Numbered from the stretch's first letter, positions 19,557 through 31,800 are shown. The stretch is DNA of 64,000 bases from Melanopsichium pennsylvanicum (GCA_900208305.1 OAPG01000004.1:1116001-1180000); one strand, 5' to 3'. Translations and numbers: made by a program. Notes: generated by a model not told the origin, from the sequence alone.

Positions 19557-20618
19557 ATCGAGCAGCTTGAGAGTCGTCTTGGTACTGCACGCACACACAC
19601 ACACACACACACACACAAGTTGTGACGTTCTTTTTATTTCTATGTTCCGTCTCGTCTCGCAATGCTATACATGGACACTCTGTTTTCTGTACACCAACAC
19701 GGAATCGTGTGGACTGAGCAGAGGTTTACATGGGGACACATTATTTTATTGAGCAGGAAGCTGGTCTCGATTGGGAAAATGCAGCTAACTGCACCTCTGC
19801 ATGCGCGCCCTGACAGCTCTTCTAAGTTGAGTCTAAGCTTAGAAATTCAACACCCAGAGTGGGCGAGAATGCTGAGGTGTCTGTGGGTAGTGTGTGTTGG
19901 CTGACACGCAGACCACATGCCGAGCTGCCACAGTGTCAGCCAAAGCTCCGGGATGCTGAATTGTCACACAGCCAATCAAGCTCTAAATATATTCTGGTTG
20001 AGCACCACACTTGAGTTTCAACACACAGACGACCCTGACACACCAAAGTCACACAAATCTACACACACACGTACACACACAGGCCACCTCACAGTCGAGT
20101 ACTGTGACCTGTTGTTGTACTACAGTACCACCAGCTAGCTAGCTACTTGCTCAATCCTCTCGTGTCGACGAAGCTCTTCTTGATCTCAATCTCAACCCTC
20201 TTACTCATCCGACCCACCATTTTTATCGTTGACTCATCGATCCGATTCGTATTGGTCATATACAACGCTGCACTCGCATCCTCAAAGCTTTTCAAAGGAC
20301 AAACAAGCGATAAAAGGTCGGGCCAACCCAAACTCGAATCCTATTCTTCCTTTAGACCATCGTCATCAGTCAGCTCGCTCACTGCCACTGCTTCGGCCAC
20401 TTTCCTTTACTCACTGTCTCGCCAATGCTGCGCACATCCTAGTGCTTCCTCGTTTCCATCTCTTCTTCGGCCGTTCCGGCCCTATTAGCAGTTTCGAATC
20501 TGAGCTATTCCAACCGCTCAAGCAGTCCCGTTTTCTCTTCTATCTTTGCTCTTGCTCTATCCTCACCTGCGTCATATTTCACATTTCTTCACATCATCTA
20601 CCACAAAGAAACTGGATC
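19557..20618. other. Intergenic region and probable long 5' leader of KEX2
   Basis: This stretch contains a CA microsatellite (19592-19617), an 11-bp perfect inverted repeat (19897-19907 / 19933-19943) and CA-rich sequence around 20041-20085. A pyrimidine-rich segment (20150-20600) probably contains the KEX2 transcription start. The frame upstream of KEX2 is open for 130 codons but has no ATG, so I leave it as untranslated. Confidence 0.5.
19592..19617. repeat. (CA)13 microsatellite
   Basis: Uninterrupted CA dinucleotides, 36 bp after the stop of the LEA_2 gene, probably in its 3' UTR. Confidence 0.95.
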
Positions 20619-23600
20619 ATGAAGCTCTCAACCTCGCTCTCGCTGCTGCTCAGCGGCATCCTTACTGTCGCATCTGCTCATCCCGATGTTGACAGCAATG
20701 CTTCGCTTGCAGTACGAAGCTGCTCTGATGTCGACGCAGGGCAAACATCACAATTGCACAGACGGAACCACAACGCATGGACTCATCAGAAACGCACTGT
20801 CCCACTCCCTGCCAAACGATCCTACCACACCCACCATTACTATGTTGTCGAAATGCACTCTCGTGCAGGCAAGCTTGTGGATCCGCGTGATGTCGCAGAA
20901 ACTCTTGGCGCCGAGTTCGTCGAACAAGCAGGAGAGCTCAAAAATCATTGGCTCGTCCGTTCCGAGAAGCCCATTCCAGAGCTTACACAGGTCTATGAGA
21001 AGCGCGATGCTTCCTCTGCATCTGAATTCACATCTTCTGCCGTCATAGCTCGACCTGACCTTCCGGAACATCAAGACCCTGTTCTCCAGCGGTGGTCTCA
21101 CATCCGCCGTTCGGCTCGCCAACCCGGCTTCAGCACCAAACACGGCCTGTCCAAACGAGCCCACGCAGCGGCCCTCTCAATAAGAGCCGTAGAGCGTCAA
21201 CAAGTCCGCAAAAGGCACAAGCGCAACGTCATCTACGATCCTGCACAAATGCCTCATCTCTATCCCGAACCGCGCGACCCGGTCCCGGCACCTGATGATT
21301 GGCCGTTTCATGTAAGGTCGGTAGACCCATCGCCTCGTCCACCCATCCTTCCTACCGCAAAGACCGCCGAGATGATGTCCAAATTCGACATCAAGGATCC
21401 CATCTTTACGGATCAGTGGCACTTGGCGAACAACAAGAAGCTCGGCAACGATCTCAATGTTACCGCTGTATGGGATCAGGAAATCTTGGGTAAAGGCGTG
21501 ACGGTGTGTCTCATTGATGATGGCCTGGACATGCACAGTCCCGATCTCAAAGATAATTTCTACGCTCCTGGGAGTTACGATTTCAACTCGCACACCGAAC
21601 TTCCCGAACCGAGGGAGAGCGACGATCAGCACGGAACACGATGTGCCGGCGAAATTGCTGCGGTCAAGAACGACGTTTGTGGTGTTGGTGTTGCGTACAA
21701 AGCCAAAGTGTCTGGTGTTCGGATCCTTTCGGGACCCATCTCGGATGTGGATGAAGCGGCTTCGTTGAACTACGCTTATCAGGAGAATGACATTTACAGC
21801 TGTTCCTGGGGTCCTCCTGATGACGGTCGGTCCATGGATGCTCCCAGAGGTCTTATCGCCAAAGCCATGCTCAACGGTGTGCAGAACGGTCGAGATGGAA
21901 AGGGAAGCATCTTTGTCTTTGCCGGAGGCAATGGTGGAGCTTCGGATGATCAGTGCAATTTCGACGGTTACACCAATTCGATTTACTCGATGACTATTGC
22001 AGCGGTTGATAGGGAAGGTCAACATCCTTGGTACTCCGAAATGTGTTCCGCCATCATCGCCACGTCATGGAGTTCGGGCAGTGGCGATCACATCCATACC
22101 ACGGATGTTGCGTGGAATGGATTGAATCGATGCACGGCTTCTCACGGAGGGACGAGTGCGGCAGCACCCTTGGCTGCAGGTGTAATCGCGTTGGGTTTGA
22201 GTATCAGACCGGAACTCACTTGGAGGGATGTGCAGCACATTGCGGTGAGGAGTGCCATCAAGTTCAACCCCGAAGATCCCGATTGGCAGCAAACGCAGGC
22301 GGGAAGGCATTTCAACCACAAATACGGTTATGGGCTGATCGATGCGTATCAGTTTGTAGAAGAGACCAAACGACATAAGCTCGTCAACCCTCAGGCTTGG
22401 TACGAATCGCCCAACATAACGATCCCCGCTACAGAAACTCTGATCACCGAATCGGGTACCGAATCTTCGTTCTTGATCACCGAGGATCAACTTAAGGAGG
22501 CCAACCTCGCGTCGATCGAACACGTTACCGTCAGGGTATGGATCACGCATCAGCGTAGGGGTGATGTGAATGTGGAACTCATCTCTCCTCACGGCACCAA
22601 ATCCGCGCTGGCAAGATCGAGAAGGTACGATGATGCAATGACCGGATTCCCTGGCTGGTCTTTTATGACTCTCAAACATTGGGATGAGGATGCTGTGGGA
22701 GAGTGGAAATTGAGGGTATTTGATCCAGCTCATCCGAACAAGGTGGGTAACATTTATGCTTGGTCCATGTCATTGTGGGGTGCATCGATTGATGCCTCGA
22801 AAGCGGTGGCTTGGAACTTTCCGCAAGATTCGGTAGAGTATTATGAATCTTTAGCAGCAGCACCAGAGACAACCGTGATAAAACTTCCGCCCAACTTCAC
22901 CCCGACCCAAAGTGCAAAGTTGAAAAAGCCAACCGATCACTTGCCTGAGAATCACGGTCAACAAGGTGGTGAGAGTCATGTGGATTTCACCAATCACAAC
23001 GGGAGTGTGCCAATTGGCGGCGATGGTGTTGGGGTGGTTCAGCCGGAGGCGGATACGGGTTATATTTCTGGGATCAAGAACAACAGTACTTGGATTATGG
23101 TGGTTGGAGGATTGGTGGTGATTTTCACTGCATCTTTGGCTGCATTCTTTTTGATGAGAAAGAGGAGAGGTAGAGGGGTAAGGGGTGGTGTGATTGGAAA
23201 TGTGGATGTGAGGGGAGGTTATGAGAGTTTGGCAGCAGATGAGGAAGTGGCAATGGGAGAAATGGATAATGCTACGCAAAGGGGTGAAAAGAGTAGGAGG
23301 ACAAAGGAGCTCTATGATGCATTTGCAGATGGTGGATCGGATGATGATGATCTTGATGATGAGGATGGGAAAGGTTCAAGCGATACTGGTGGTGGTGCAG
23401 GTGGAATTCGGGGTGAAGTTAGAGGATTGCTAGGAAACAGAGGAGCAAGGGGAGAGGATGAACCTTACAGAGATGATATTGAAGATGATGAAAATGTAGA
23501 TCAAAGGTTTGCGCTCGAGGCAGAGGAAGAAGTGGAAGAAGAACAAAAGCAACAACAAGGAACAAGCTCGGCAAGTTCTTCACGTAGTTGTGGTGATGAT

Positions 23601-23660
23601 GGAAGTTGGCAAGACGCAGCAGAGGGGCGTGATCTCATTGCTGGGCTCAGTCAGAAGTGA
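20619..23660 (+). CDS. KEX2: Kexin (Kex2-type proprotein convertase)
   Basis: Calcium-dependent subtilisin-like protease of the late Golgi that cleaves secretory precursors after Lys-Arg/Arg-Arg. A signal peptide (1-20) and a pro-region end at a basic site (KRHKR, 198-202) where autocleavage is expected. The catalytic domain has D300 (VCLIDDGLD), H338 (DDQHGTRCAGE), oxyanion N438 (FAGGNGGASDD) and S513 (HGGTSAAAP). A P domain (about 593-725) follows, then one transmembrane helix (about 824-846). The cytosolic tail is acidic and Gly-rich, with a YESL motif at 868-871 that fits a TGN-recycling signal. Length is 1013 residues. The only in-frame ATG is at 20619, directly before the signal peptide. 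In smuts kexin would process pheromone-type or repetitive secreted precursors (inference). Confidence 0.96.
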   Translation: MKLSTSLSLLLSGILTVASAHPDVDSNASLAVRSCSDVDAGQTSQLHRRNHNAWTHQKRTVPLPAKRSYHTHHYYVVEMHSRAGKLVDPRDVAETLGAEFVEQAGELKNHWLVRSEKPIPELTQVYEKRDASSASEFTSSAVIARPDLPEHQDPVLQRWSHIRRSARQPGFSTKHGLSKRAHAAALSIRAVERQQVRKRHKRNVIYDPAQMPHLYPEPRDPVPAPDDWPFHVRSVDPSPRPPILPTAKTAEMMSKFDIKDPIFTDQWHLANNKKLGNDLNVTAVWDQEILGKGVTVCLIDDGLDMHSPDLKDNFYAPGSYDFNSHTELPEPRESDDQHGTRCAGEIAAVKNDVCGVGVAYKAKVSGVRILSGPISDVDEAASLNYAYQENDIYSCSWGPPDDGRSMDAPRGLIAKAMLNGVQNGRDGKGSIFVFAGGNGGASDDQCNFDGYTNSIYSMTIAAVDREGQHPWYSEMCSAIIATSWSSGSGDHIHTTDVAWNGLNRCTASHGGTSAAAPLAAGVIALGLSIRPELTWRDVQHIAVRSAIKFNPEDPDWQQTQAGRHFNHKYGYGLIDAYQFVEETKRHKLVNPQAWYESPNITIPATETLITESGTESSFLITEDQLKEANLASIEHVTVRVWITHQRRGDVNVELISPHGTKSALARSRRYDDAMTGFPGWSFMTLKHWDEDAVGEWKLRVFDPAHPNKVGNIYAWSMSLWGASIDASKAVAWNFPQDSVEYYESLAAAPETTVIKLPPNFTPTQSAKLKKPTDHLPENHGQQGGESHVDFTNHNGSVPIGGDGVGVVQPEADTGYISGIKNNSTWIMVVGGLVVIFTASLAAFFLMRKRRGRGVRGGVIGNVDVRGGYESLAADEEVAMGEMDNATQRGEKSRRTKELYDAFADGGSDDDDLDDEDGKGSSDTGGGAGGIRGEVRGLLGNRGARGEDEPYRDDIEDDENVDQRFALEAEEEVEEEQKQQQGTSSASSSRSCGDDGSWQDAAEGRDLIAGLSQK

Positions 23661-23987
23661 AAAAATCTGCGTGGTCTCACCTTGGGCAAGAGGTTGCAAC
23701 ACTCAATTTTCACTTGAGGGTTTGCTCTTAGCCAAAGCCAAGGCCTCAAATGTCAAACTGTTCACATGAGTTAAGTTGTGGGGAAACATATTAAACATGT
23801 AAAACATGAGAGAAGTTTATTGGTTTTTTTGGTACAGTAAAGTACCTGTCCAAAAGTTTCTGGACGATTTGGGAGAAAATCCATTCAACCTGGTCCAAAA
23901 CCATCATATCAATGGACTGTGTGAGACATTTAATTTTATTGAATAGATTAATTGCTGTTAAAGCTTGCATGAGAGGTATCCACACAA

Positions 23988-24040
23988 TGATGGTGATCAG
24001 GAACAGTCTAATTGTATTGAGCAGTGCTGCCCTCAGGGTG
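23988..24040 (+). repeat. Inner inverted repeat, left arm
   Basis: Begins TGATGGTGATCAGGAACAGT and ends CCCTCAGGGTG. It pairs with 24173-24225 in opposite orientation, with 6 mismatches in 53. Confidence 0.85.
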
Positions 24041-24172
24041 GCACACTGCACAGCCTGCAGGAGTCCTGCAGCACCCACATGACCCACACAGTCAGTGCCA
24101 CAGCCCCCTACCTTCCCCCAACCTCCAGCACCTGTCTTCCTGGAGGTTGTTGATTGTATTATATAGCTGTAT

Positions 24173-24225
24173 CACCCTGAGGGGAGCACCACTAAATACA
24201 AGTAGACTGTTTCTGATCACCATCA
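24173..24225 (-). repeat. Inner inverted repeat, right arm
   Basis: Starts CACCCTGAGG and ends CTGATCACCATCA, the reverse complement partner of 23988-24040. The 132-nt spacer between the arms is C-rich on its left side. Confidence 0.85.
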
Positions 24226-24596
24226 AACCAACCAGTATCATGCAGAGCAGTTATCTGAACTCTTTGATTGGTTGTGAGCTCCTTTCGGCGCACCATGACA
24301 GCCTTTTAAGGTTGTGACAGGTAATGAGATGATGGTTCTAAGTCAACAACAACAGGTGTATACACCTGATTGGCATTTGAGGAAAAAGGACAGGTACTTT
24401 ATTACAAAGAACAACGCAACGTGGATGAGTAATCAGACAGAGGAAAGCAAGGAGGGGGACCTCCAGGTTTGTTATAAGGTTGTTTTTTGGTTGTGGTGGA
24501 TGCCACGAGATACAGTTGGATGCGTGAAAGCTAAGAGTGGGCAAGTTGATAAGTCAACATGGTATCGAAAGGACAGGGAAATTTTGGTGGCTGAGT

Positions 24597-26243
24597 TTAT
24601 GCGACGTTGTTATTCACCTCGGAAGGTGCTAGGTTGATAGCAGCCGCTTTCTCCTGCTCCTCTCTCGCCTTCTTGACCATGCCTGCGCTGGTGAGTCCAT
24701 TCTCCCTGCTGCCATTGCTCACCACGGTGCCCTCATTCTCGGCTGGCATGGCGACCTGCTTGACGAAAGAAAACTCACTCGCGGCCATGGTCTCGAGCAC
24801 TCCGACAACGTTTCCGTAAGCATCCTTGAACACTTGCTTGCTGTCATCCGCATCTTGACCAATATTGGCAGATTCGTACTGGAAATATTTGAGGCCCTGG
24901 TAGAAGCCGGCAGTGATGATGGCCGCTGCGTAAGGAGCGATCCAGTAGATCCAGTCGTAAGACTCGAAGATGCCAAGGATAACGTTGGGACCGAGAGTTC
25001 GAGCAGGGTTCAAAGAACCACCAGTGTAGTTGGTTCCCAAAAGCTCGGCCAGAAACAAAGCGAGACCAATTCCGACAGGAGCCAAGAAGGTACCCCTGTG
25101 CTTTTCGGCGGCGAGAAGGAAGATGGCAAGGATCAATTGGCAGGTGAGGAAAAACTCGAGCCAGAATCCTTGCGCAACGCTGGTGCCGTTAGCGAGAGTA
25201 GTCCTAGCATTGATATTGCCTGGAAGGATACCGGCAGCCAAAGCAGCAGCTGCAATACCACCTGCAAATTGAGCGATCGTCAAGTGGAACAGTTGGAACC
25301 AGCCCAGAGTACCGGTCAAGAACAAGGCAAGAGTGACGGCAGGGTTGAAAAGACCACCAGAGACACGGTAGAAAGTCCAAGCATTGACAGCCAAGGAGAA
25401 TCCGAAACCGAGAGAGGAGAAGAGCAAGGCTGAAGTGTCAGGAGGTGCATTTTGCGAAAGTGAAGTGGCGTTGCCGTTGTTCTGGCTGCTCGAACGAGCG
25501 TTGGATGCTTCGGTAGCAATGCCAAAGGCGAAGAACAAAAAGAGCACGGTACCGACAAACTCGGAGACGAACGCGATCAAGTTGTTCTTGATCTGCAGAC
25601 GGCGTCGGAGCGCAGCACGGTAATGGTGACGATGCTTGTGTTCGCCTTCATTGACCTTCATGAAGTCTGGCAACTGCTCTTCAATGATGATACTCTCTCG
25701 TCGTTCAAGCATAGTTGGCTGTGCTTCTAGGCCGTCGTGGCCGGTGCCAAGGGAGAAAATTGATGGTTGATTCACCATTTGGCGGGGATTTCCTTCGCCG
25801 GTGGTCACTGGCGCACCTGTGGGGGCGGTTACAAGCCCACCATGCTGCTGCTCTTGAGAAGGAGAAGCGCTGACCATGCCGGAGCCTCCTACAGCTGTAC
25901 CCGAGGAGGAACGGGGATGCTCAGATGCCTTCTGAGCATCGGCATAGACGCCAGTGCCTGCAGCCGGGAGCTGAGGATTGGCTGTTGAAGAAGAAAGGGA
26001 AAGATGACAAAATGTGGGGGAAGATGCGGTTAGTCAAATGAAGAAAGATTTCCGGCAACAGCTGTTAATGAAGTCACCAGCGTGGCAGAACAAATGGCTA
26101 TGGACCTGCATCTGCTCGTGTGCAAGCCATGTTGGAAAGTCAAAGCCTTGTTGTGATCTTCATTTGGCACGAGAGGGGAATTGAAGCTTACTTAGGTTCG
26201 TCGTGGGCGAGATTTGCTTTTCACCGCGGGTGCTATTCGACAT
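24597..26243 (-). CDS. Aquaporin (MIP family), two exons
   Basis: Six-helix water/solute channel. Both NPA boxes are canonical: LFNPAVT (230-232 in the spliced protein) and LNPARTLG (342-344). The second is followed by the filter Arg. By my alignment the residue at the helix-5 selectivity position is Glu (330) where water-specific channels carry His. Met at 25877 is internal. A short first exon (26243-26192, MSNSTRGEKQISPTTNL) joins exon 2 at 25981 across a 210-nt intron with GTAAGC donor, CTAAC branch point and CAACAG acceptor, giving 478 aa. The N-terminal tail of about 150 residues is long and hydrophilic; the C-terminal tail is also cytosolic. Substrate (water, glycerol or other) is not certain. 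Confidence 0.9.
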
Positions 26244-28815
26244 TTTGTCTGTAGCGCTGAAATCTTTCGAATACTGTATCTTATTCCAAGGTCCTACTTG
26301 TGTTCTTGAGAGGAGGTAGAGTGAGCGAGATGTGTAGATGCTGTTTATCTCTCTACTAGAATTGTTTTGTATGAAGTATTACTGATCCGGTCTGACTGAG
26401 GTAAAGGATGGGCCAGATACGAAAAATATGGTGTGGTTGGATGGTAAGAAATAAGGCTACGTCCGGAAGGATTGCTTAAGAGAGAGTGGATGCTAGGAGC
26501 TGTTGCAGCGGAAGATGCTCTGCGAGTGACGGAACGACGTCTTTGGCGTAAACTAGCCTTGCGGCTACCGCAGTAGTACTCTAGCCGGGGAAGATGAAGG
26601 AATCGGCAGCAGCGGTGATTTTGAGTATCCAAAGATAGAAAGAGTTTTAGCCAAAGCGGAGATCAGACGTTTCGCCTTTGGCTTGCGCAGTTAGCCGACC
26701 ACAGAAGCCAAAACTTCCCGATGAAAGCTGAAATGTATGTGCGACTCGAGTGCCCGCTGCGAGAAGCTGCATTGAGCTTTTCATTGTCCGACAAAGTACA
26801 GCAGGTAAACTCATATGCAGGTCAAAGTAGCAGAGGGATGCCAAGGTTTCGGCACTCGAGCACTCAAGAGCTCTCAAAGCGTCAAAGCGTTTGGGGGTCT
26901 CAACGCAGTCCTACCGTGAGGGTGAGGTGACTGCGAGGGCGAAAAGTCGAGGAGGCCGTACAAAAGGCAATGAGATTACTTGATGTGGGCATAGCCAGCA
27001 CCAAGAAGATGGAATCGAGCGTGAGAGGCGGGAAGGAGTAAAGGGGGGAAAGATTACCTCACTCGGGCGCTGACAGTCAAACTCCGCAGTTCTGGCCAGA
27101 TCATCAGCTTGCATCGACCAGACATGTTTTCTCTCACCTCTTGTGTACTTGTGTGTTCCACTCTGACTGCATCGTCATGACTGTAGCGGAAGTTTAATGT
27201 CTTTCACCTTGTGTATCTCACTCACTGCTGAAGAGTCCATCATCTCACTTTTTCGGTCGGTCAACCAGCGCAAATTCTGACAGTGTGCAGTTTTACGAGC
27301 AGCATCAAGGTTGCGTGGGTAAGAGCGTGCCCATGATGAACGCAGAAGAGTGGCGCAGAATCGCAGGCGCAACGCTTGTCACCACCAACGCCTCCTTGGC
27401 CTCAAACACAATGTCAGTAGAGCGGCTTACAAGCCATCGTCGGTCCGACGACCTAACTAGTAGCGAGACATGCAAACCTCATTCGTCCTCCCACCGCCGC
27501 ATTACACTCGGAATCTCTTTCGCACGTCCGCATGGGTTCTTCCTTGTTCCCAATTATAGTAAATTAACTGTAACAAAATATTTACTAAGCCGAGAGCCTC
27601 CTCCATCGTCCTTGCATCTGCCCTATTCCGAGAATCTTACGGAAAAGCTCTCGCCGTGGGCTGAATGCGCCGGTGACAAAAAGGCATGCAACGGCACCGT
27701 TCAACATAGACAACCATGTCTGCTCATCACGAGGCGCTTGCAATGAAGCATTGGACTGAAAGAAGATTTCCACATGAAGAGCTAACCTTTTGACAATGTC
27801 GACCCTAATTCCCATATACTTGGTGGGAAAAGTACGTGAGTGGGAGAGTTCATCGCTAGAGGAGGGGAAAGGGATTTTTGTTCCCCACCGATGAGGTGCG
27901 ATCCATACGGTAACTCCTTGCACCCACTCTTGCTGCATTTGTATGTCGGCTCGCTCGGAACATTAGAATATGCAAGCAGCAAACATTTACGCTGAGAGAA
28001 TGGGCTGAATGGTGGCAATTTGAATTCATGCTTGTGTCTGGTTTGTGTCTTCTGCGCACATAAGGAGGCAATCGCAGAAGTTTGGGTAACATTCAAGATA
28101 TAAGCGGAATTGTTACAATCCAGGCTGGAATGCAACGCATACGTCATACCGGTTTTCCCCATGCAGCTCCGTCGGGGAATTTCGTTAAAGCCCTTTACGC
28201 TGTCACACAACCATACAGTATATCACCGTAGGATCTCTTTTGAGAGTCTAATCTCGCGTGGAACTGGTGTCACTTTCCTCTCAAGTTTCTCCAAGCTCAT
28301 GTGTGAGGTTGTGTTGGAAGATCGATTCGAGACCGCCAAGTCCCAAAAGCAATCTGAGGAACGAGTGTGTTGCAGGTCAATATCACTGTGCATACTGTAC
28401 CGGTTTGCAATCCAAAAGCCGAGCCTGTGTAAGTTAGTGCTAAATTTAGACCTTTTGCTCAAAATCCGCGGCGGGTGCTTACAAAATAAGATTCATCGGG
28501 CCGATTCTTCGCAAGCTGTTCAGTTGATATCGGACGATTTTTACCTGCGCTAGGCATTCTGTAAGATTATTAAAGAGTGAAGAGCTATCAAAACCTCTAC
28601 CCATTCCCATATCATCGAGGCCGACGATGACCTATGTCATACATTGCTGCGACACGACTCTATCTGGGCATTCTGGAATATCGCAACCACGCAATTGCCG
28701 AAGGCGTCTCAAATTCTTGATATCACTCAAAGCATCGTGTCATGATCGAAAGAGTTTGTTGGATTGCAAACATTGCGTACAACAACACGATGAGACATGC
28801 TGAGCATACTACGAT
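26244..28815. other. Intergenic 2.6 kb upstream of the aquaporin gene and downstream of CFT2
   Basis: No convincing gene. Frames of about 150 codons (27285-27746 and 28110-28553, +) lack an initial ATG and show no domain. It contains an aquaporin-proximal TACTGTA (26272-26278), two more such motifs (28214, 28393) and AT-rich patches (27553-27590). A non-coding RNA or a multi-exon small gene cannot be excluded. Confidence 0.4.
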
Positions 28816-31800
28816 TTACTCTTTCTCGTTCTCCTCTTGACCCCTAGTACCAGAATCACCACCGCTACCTGCAACCCTAGCATGCAAACCATAAACTGCA
28901 CCTCTTACCCTACCGAAACTCTTTGTCACATTGCCTTCAATCACGATCCTTCCTTTGGCCTGTTTCTGCACCGTCACTGCATCCGGACCTGTAGTCGAGC
29001 CTGCTGGCGCACAAACCAACATACCTTCACCTGCAAAGTCGGCAGCAAGACGGTAAGGAGATGAGCCGAGTGCAGATTTGAGCGTGCTGAGCTTCAAGTC
29101 GCCGATGAACAACGTTTCCGATACCGATTCTCTTGTCGATCCTGAGTAGTGCGGTGGTGAGAGTCGTGCTGCTTGAACGCTATCCTTGTTTGTAGGGCTT
29201 GATCGAATGATGCCGGAATTTGTCAGATCCCAAATTACCTTTTCATGTGCAGCAGAACTGTCCTCACCTTCACCAACGTCATCGCTACCACCACCAGCAG
29301 CAGCAGCGGCGGCAGCGGCGGTCGAGATGGAGGTGGTGGTGGTGGTAATAACGCCATTCTCTGTCTCCAAAACAGGAATCGTACCCGCACCATCAGCACC
29401 GATCTTAACCACCGCTCGAACATGTGCAACTTCAAATTCTTCAAACCGACTCAACTCCAATCTCGCCAACAACTTTTCACCCAAATTGACCGTATAGCTA
29501 TTTGTCACCTCACCGATCTTTACACTCTGCATCCAAACGGGTGCAAACATCTCGTTGGTCAAACCTTTGATCGCACCCAACACATCCACCATATCCTGCC
29601 TCGTATCCGCATCTCCGTTTACCATGACCAGTCTCCTAGGATGAAGTTGAGGGATCAGCGTCTTGAGAGCTCTTCCATCGTTCAATCCGGTCATTTCGAT
29701 GAATGCGATTTTGCATCCGAGAATCAGATCGACAGCTTCAGTAATGTATTTGGAAGGAATGGCAGCAGATGCTTTTGCTTCGTCGTCGGCAGCTTTTTTG
29801 CGCTTGGCTTCCGCAGTGAGTGCAGCGTTTTCGGATAAGGGATCTGCAGCAGCCGATTCTGCCGCTTCGACAGCACGTCGTCGAGAGAGCCATCGAGCTA
29901 TATCAATCACTTCACCAAACCCGTCCACCAACCGTTTTCGCTCGATGGCCGGGAACAGACGGAATCGGACACCGAGGCCAAAGGGACCTTCTTTCCCAGC
30001 AGAACCAAAGAATGAGGTTGCGCGCGAAGCGTTCCCTTTAAGATAAATGTCATAGGAGAGTTGGTTGGTATCGACGCCCTGACCAGTGCCACCGGAGGGT
30101 TCGGCGAACGCTGCTCCGTACGGTCGTTTGCGGACTAGACCTCCACCACCTTCTGGTGCCTCGCCCGATCCAGCCACATTGTACACGTCCTCGCCTTCGC
30201 CAACTTCGCCATCCGAGTCCGAGTCGTCGGACGAGTCATCTTCGTCTGCTTCCAAACGACGCCGACTTCGCGCGAGAAGCGCTCGTTGCTGTGCCCGACG
30301 GTCGCGTTCGGCTTGTTCCGCTTCCAAATGCGCTCGAAGCTCATCACCCTCGAGAGGCACTTTGCTTTTCAGCTCAAAATGTACTTTCGTGTTGGGTACA
30401 ATGGCATCACCAATCTTACCCTGGCTCCAGAGGAATCCTTTCGCTTGACCGCCATTCCACGCATCCCATAGTTGTCTGCATAGCGAGCCGGGTTCGCCTC
30501 GGGAAATGAGCACAACCACGTCGTTCGGATTGGCAGCAAACCGCGCGAGAAGCCGACGGGATGGGCCGTGGGTCATACTCGGTGGCACCGCCAGAATCAC
30601 TTTGGGTTGATCTTTGGGGATTGCTTCATCCATGGCTTGCAAGCTCGAGTAGACTTTGACGTACTTGAAGTCGAGCGGATTACTGGCTGCGGCGGTGCGG
30701 GAGCCCTTTCCAGGCTTATTTTGTGGATGTTGAGACTTGAGCTTGTCTTTGTCAGCCTCGATAGTCTCGTTTGCCTTTGTTGCCCACTCTCTGGTCATCC
30801 ATTCCATGTAGGTTCTAGATCTTTCGATCACTTCCTTACCCGTCCTGCTAATCAAGATCAGCGGGAAACGAGCATGCGGGTATGCGTACGCCCAGTGTTG
30901 ATCCAGCAACACCATCAATTCCAGTAGCCTGGCAGATGCATCGATGGGGAAGAGCAACGAATTTCGGCTCTGTATGGTGTTGTGCACCAATTCGATGATT
31001 GCCGCATCTCGATCTTTTCTTCTCGTGTTTGTGACCAATCCACGCTCGATTTCGGTGATGAGCAAATCAGGTCTTCTGACAGCATCGCTACTGCCACCGC
31101 CAGTGCCACCGCCACCCGAACCAAGAGCGCCAGGAGCAGAGCTGGAGAGTAAGATGGTTCCATCCAAATGACGTTCGCGATTGTGGTTCCAATCGAGTGC
31201 GATGACAACGGTGCCTGAAGTGGGGCTGCGAATCTTCCAAATGGCTCCACCAAGCGAATGACCGGCGTTGTAAGCGGTTAAAGTGAGAGACGCACATTTT
31301 CCCTCCAAGTGCGTGGGCTGCATGTAGCGAACAGTCTTGATGTCCTCGAATGCTTCTTCGACTTGATTGACAGTAGCCAAGCACCTGCGCGTGAATGGAG
31401 AAGGGAGAGAGTCTCGATCGACGTCAATCTCGGAGCGCAGGGTCTGAATGGCTTCGAGGACGGTGAGTTTGCCCATCGATTGTACAGGCATGGTAGCGTA
31501 CACTTGGCAGCGGAGGCCAAGACTTGCATGGGCATAAGCATAGAGACCCAAGTTGTCTAAAGAGGAATGAGAGAGGAGGACAAGATCGATTGTTGGCGCG
31601 AGTGTGGAAAGGAGAGTATCGAGAGGGCCAGATTTGAGGGAAGAGAGATCAAGGTGATTGTCCTGGTCGGACTCGCGTTGTTGTGCCATTGTGGAAGATT
31701 CAGCTTTTTCGTTTGATGAAGCGGAGGCATCTTGGAAGGAGGTGATGCCAGAGAAAAGAAAGTCTTCGGGGGATCCGCAATCGACGAGAACACGCACATC

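Larger units (their letters stand above)
23833..24405. mobile_element. Degenerate fold-back / MITE-like element with terminal and internal inverted repeats
   Basis: TAAAGTACCTGTCC at 23838-23851 is inverted exactly at 24388-24401. A better preserved 53-bp inner pair (23988-24040 against 24173-24225) matches at 47 of 53 positions by my count. The sequence between the outer and inner repeats is weakly similar between arms, so the whole about 570-bp unit looks like an old palindrome. The outer end, TACAGTAAAGTACCTGTCCAAAAG, resembles Tc1/mariner-type termini with a TA target. No transposase is encoded. Differences at the ends are mainly C-to-T/G-to-A type. Confidence 0.6.

Noticed and set aside
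20229..20618. 130-codon in-frame extension upstream of KEX2
   Set aside because: It begins with TTG and has no ATG; the signal peptide starts at the ATG at 20619, so the stretch is most likely 5' UTR.
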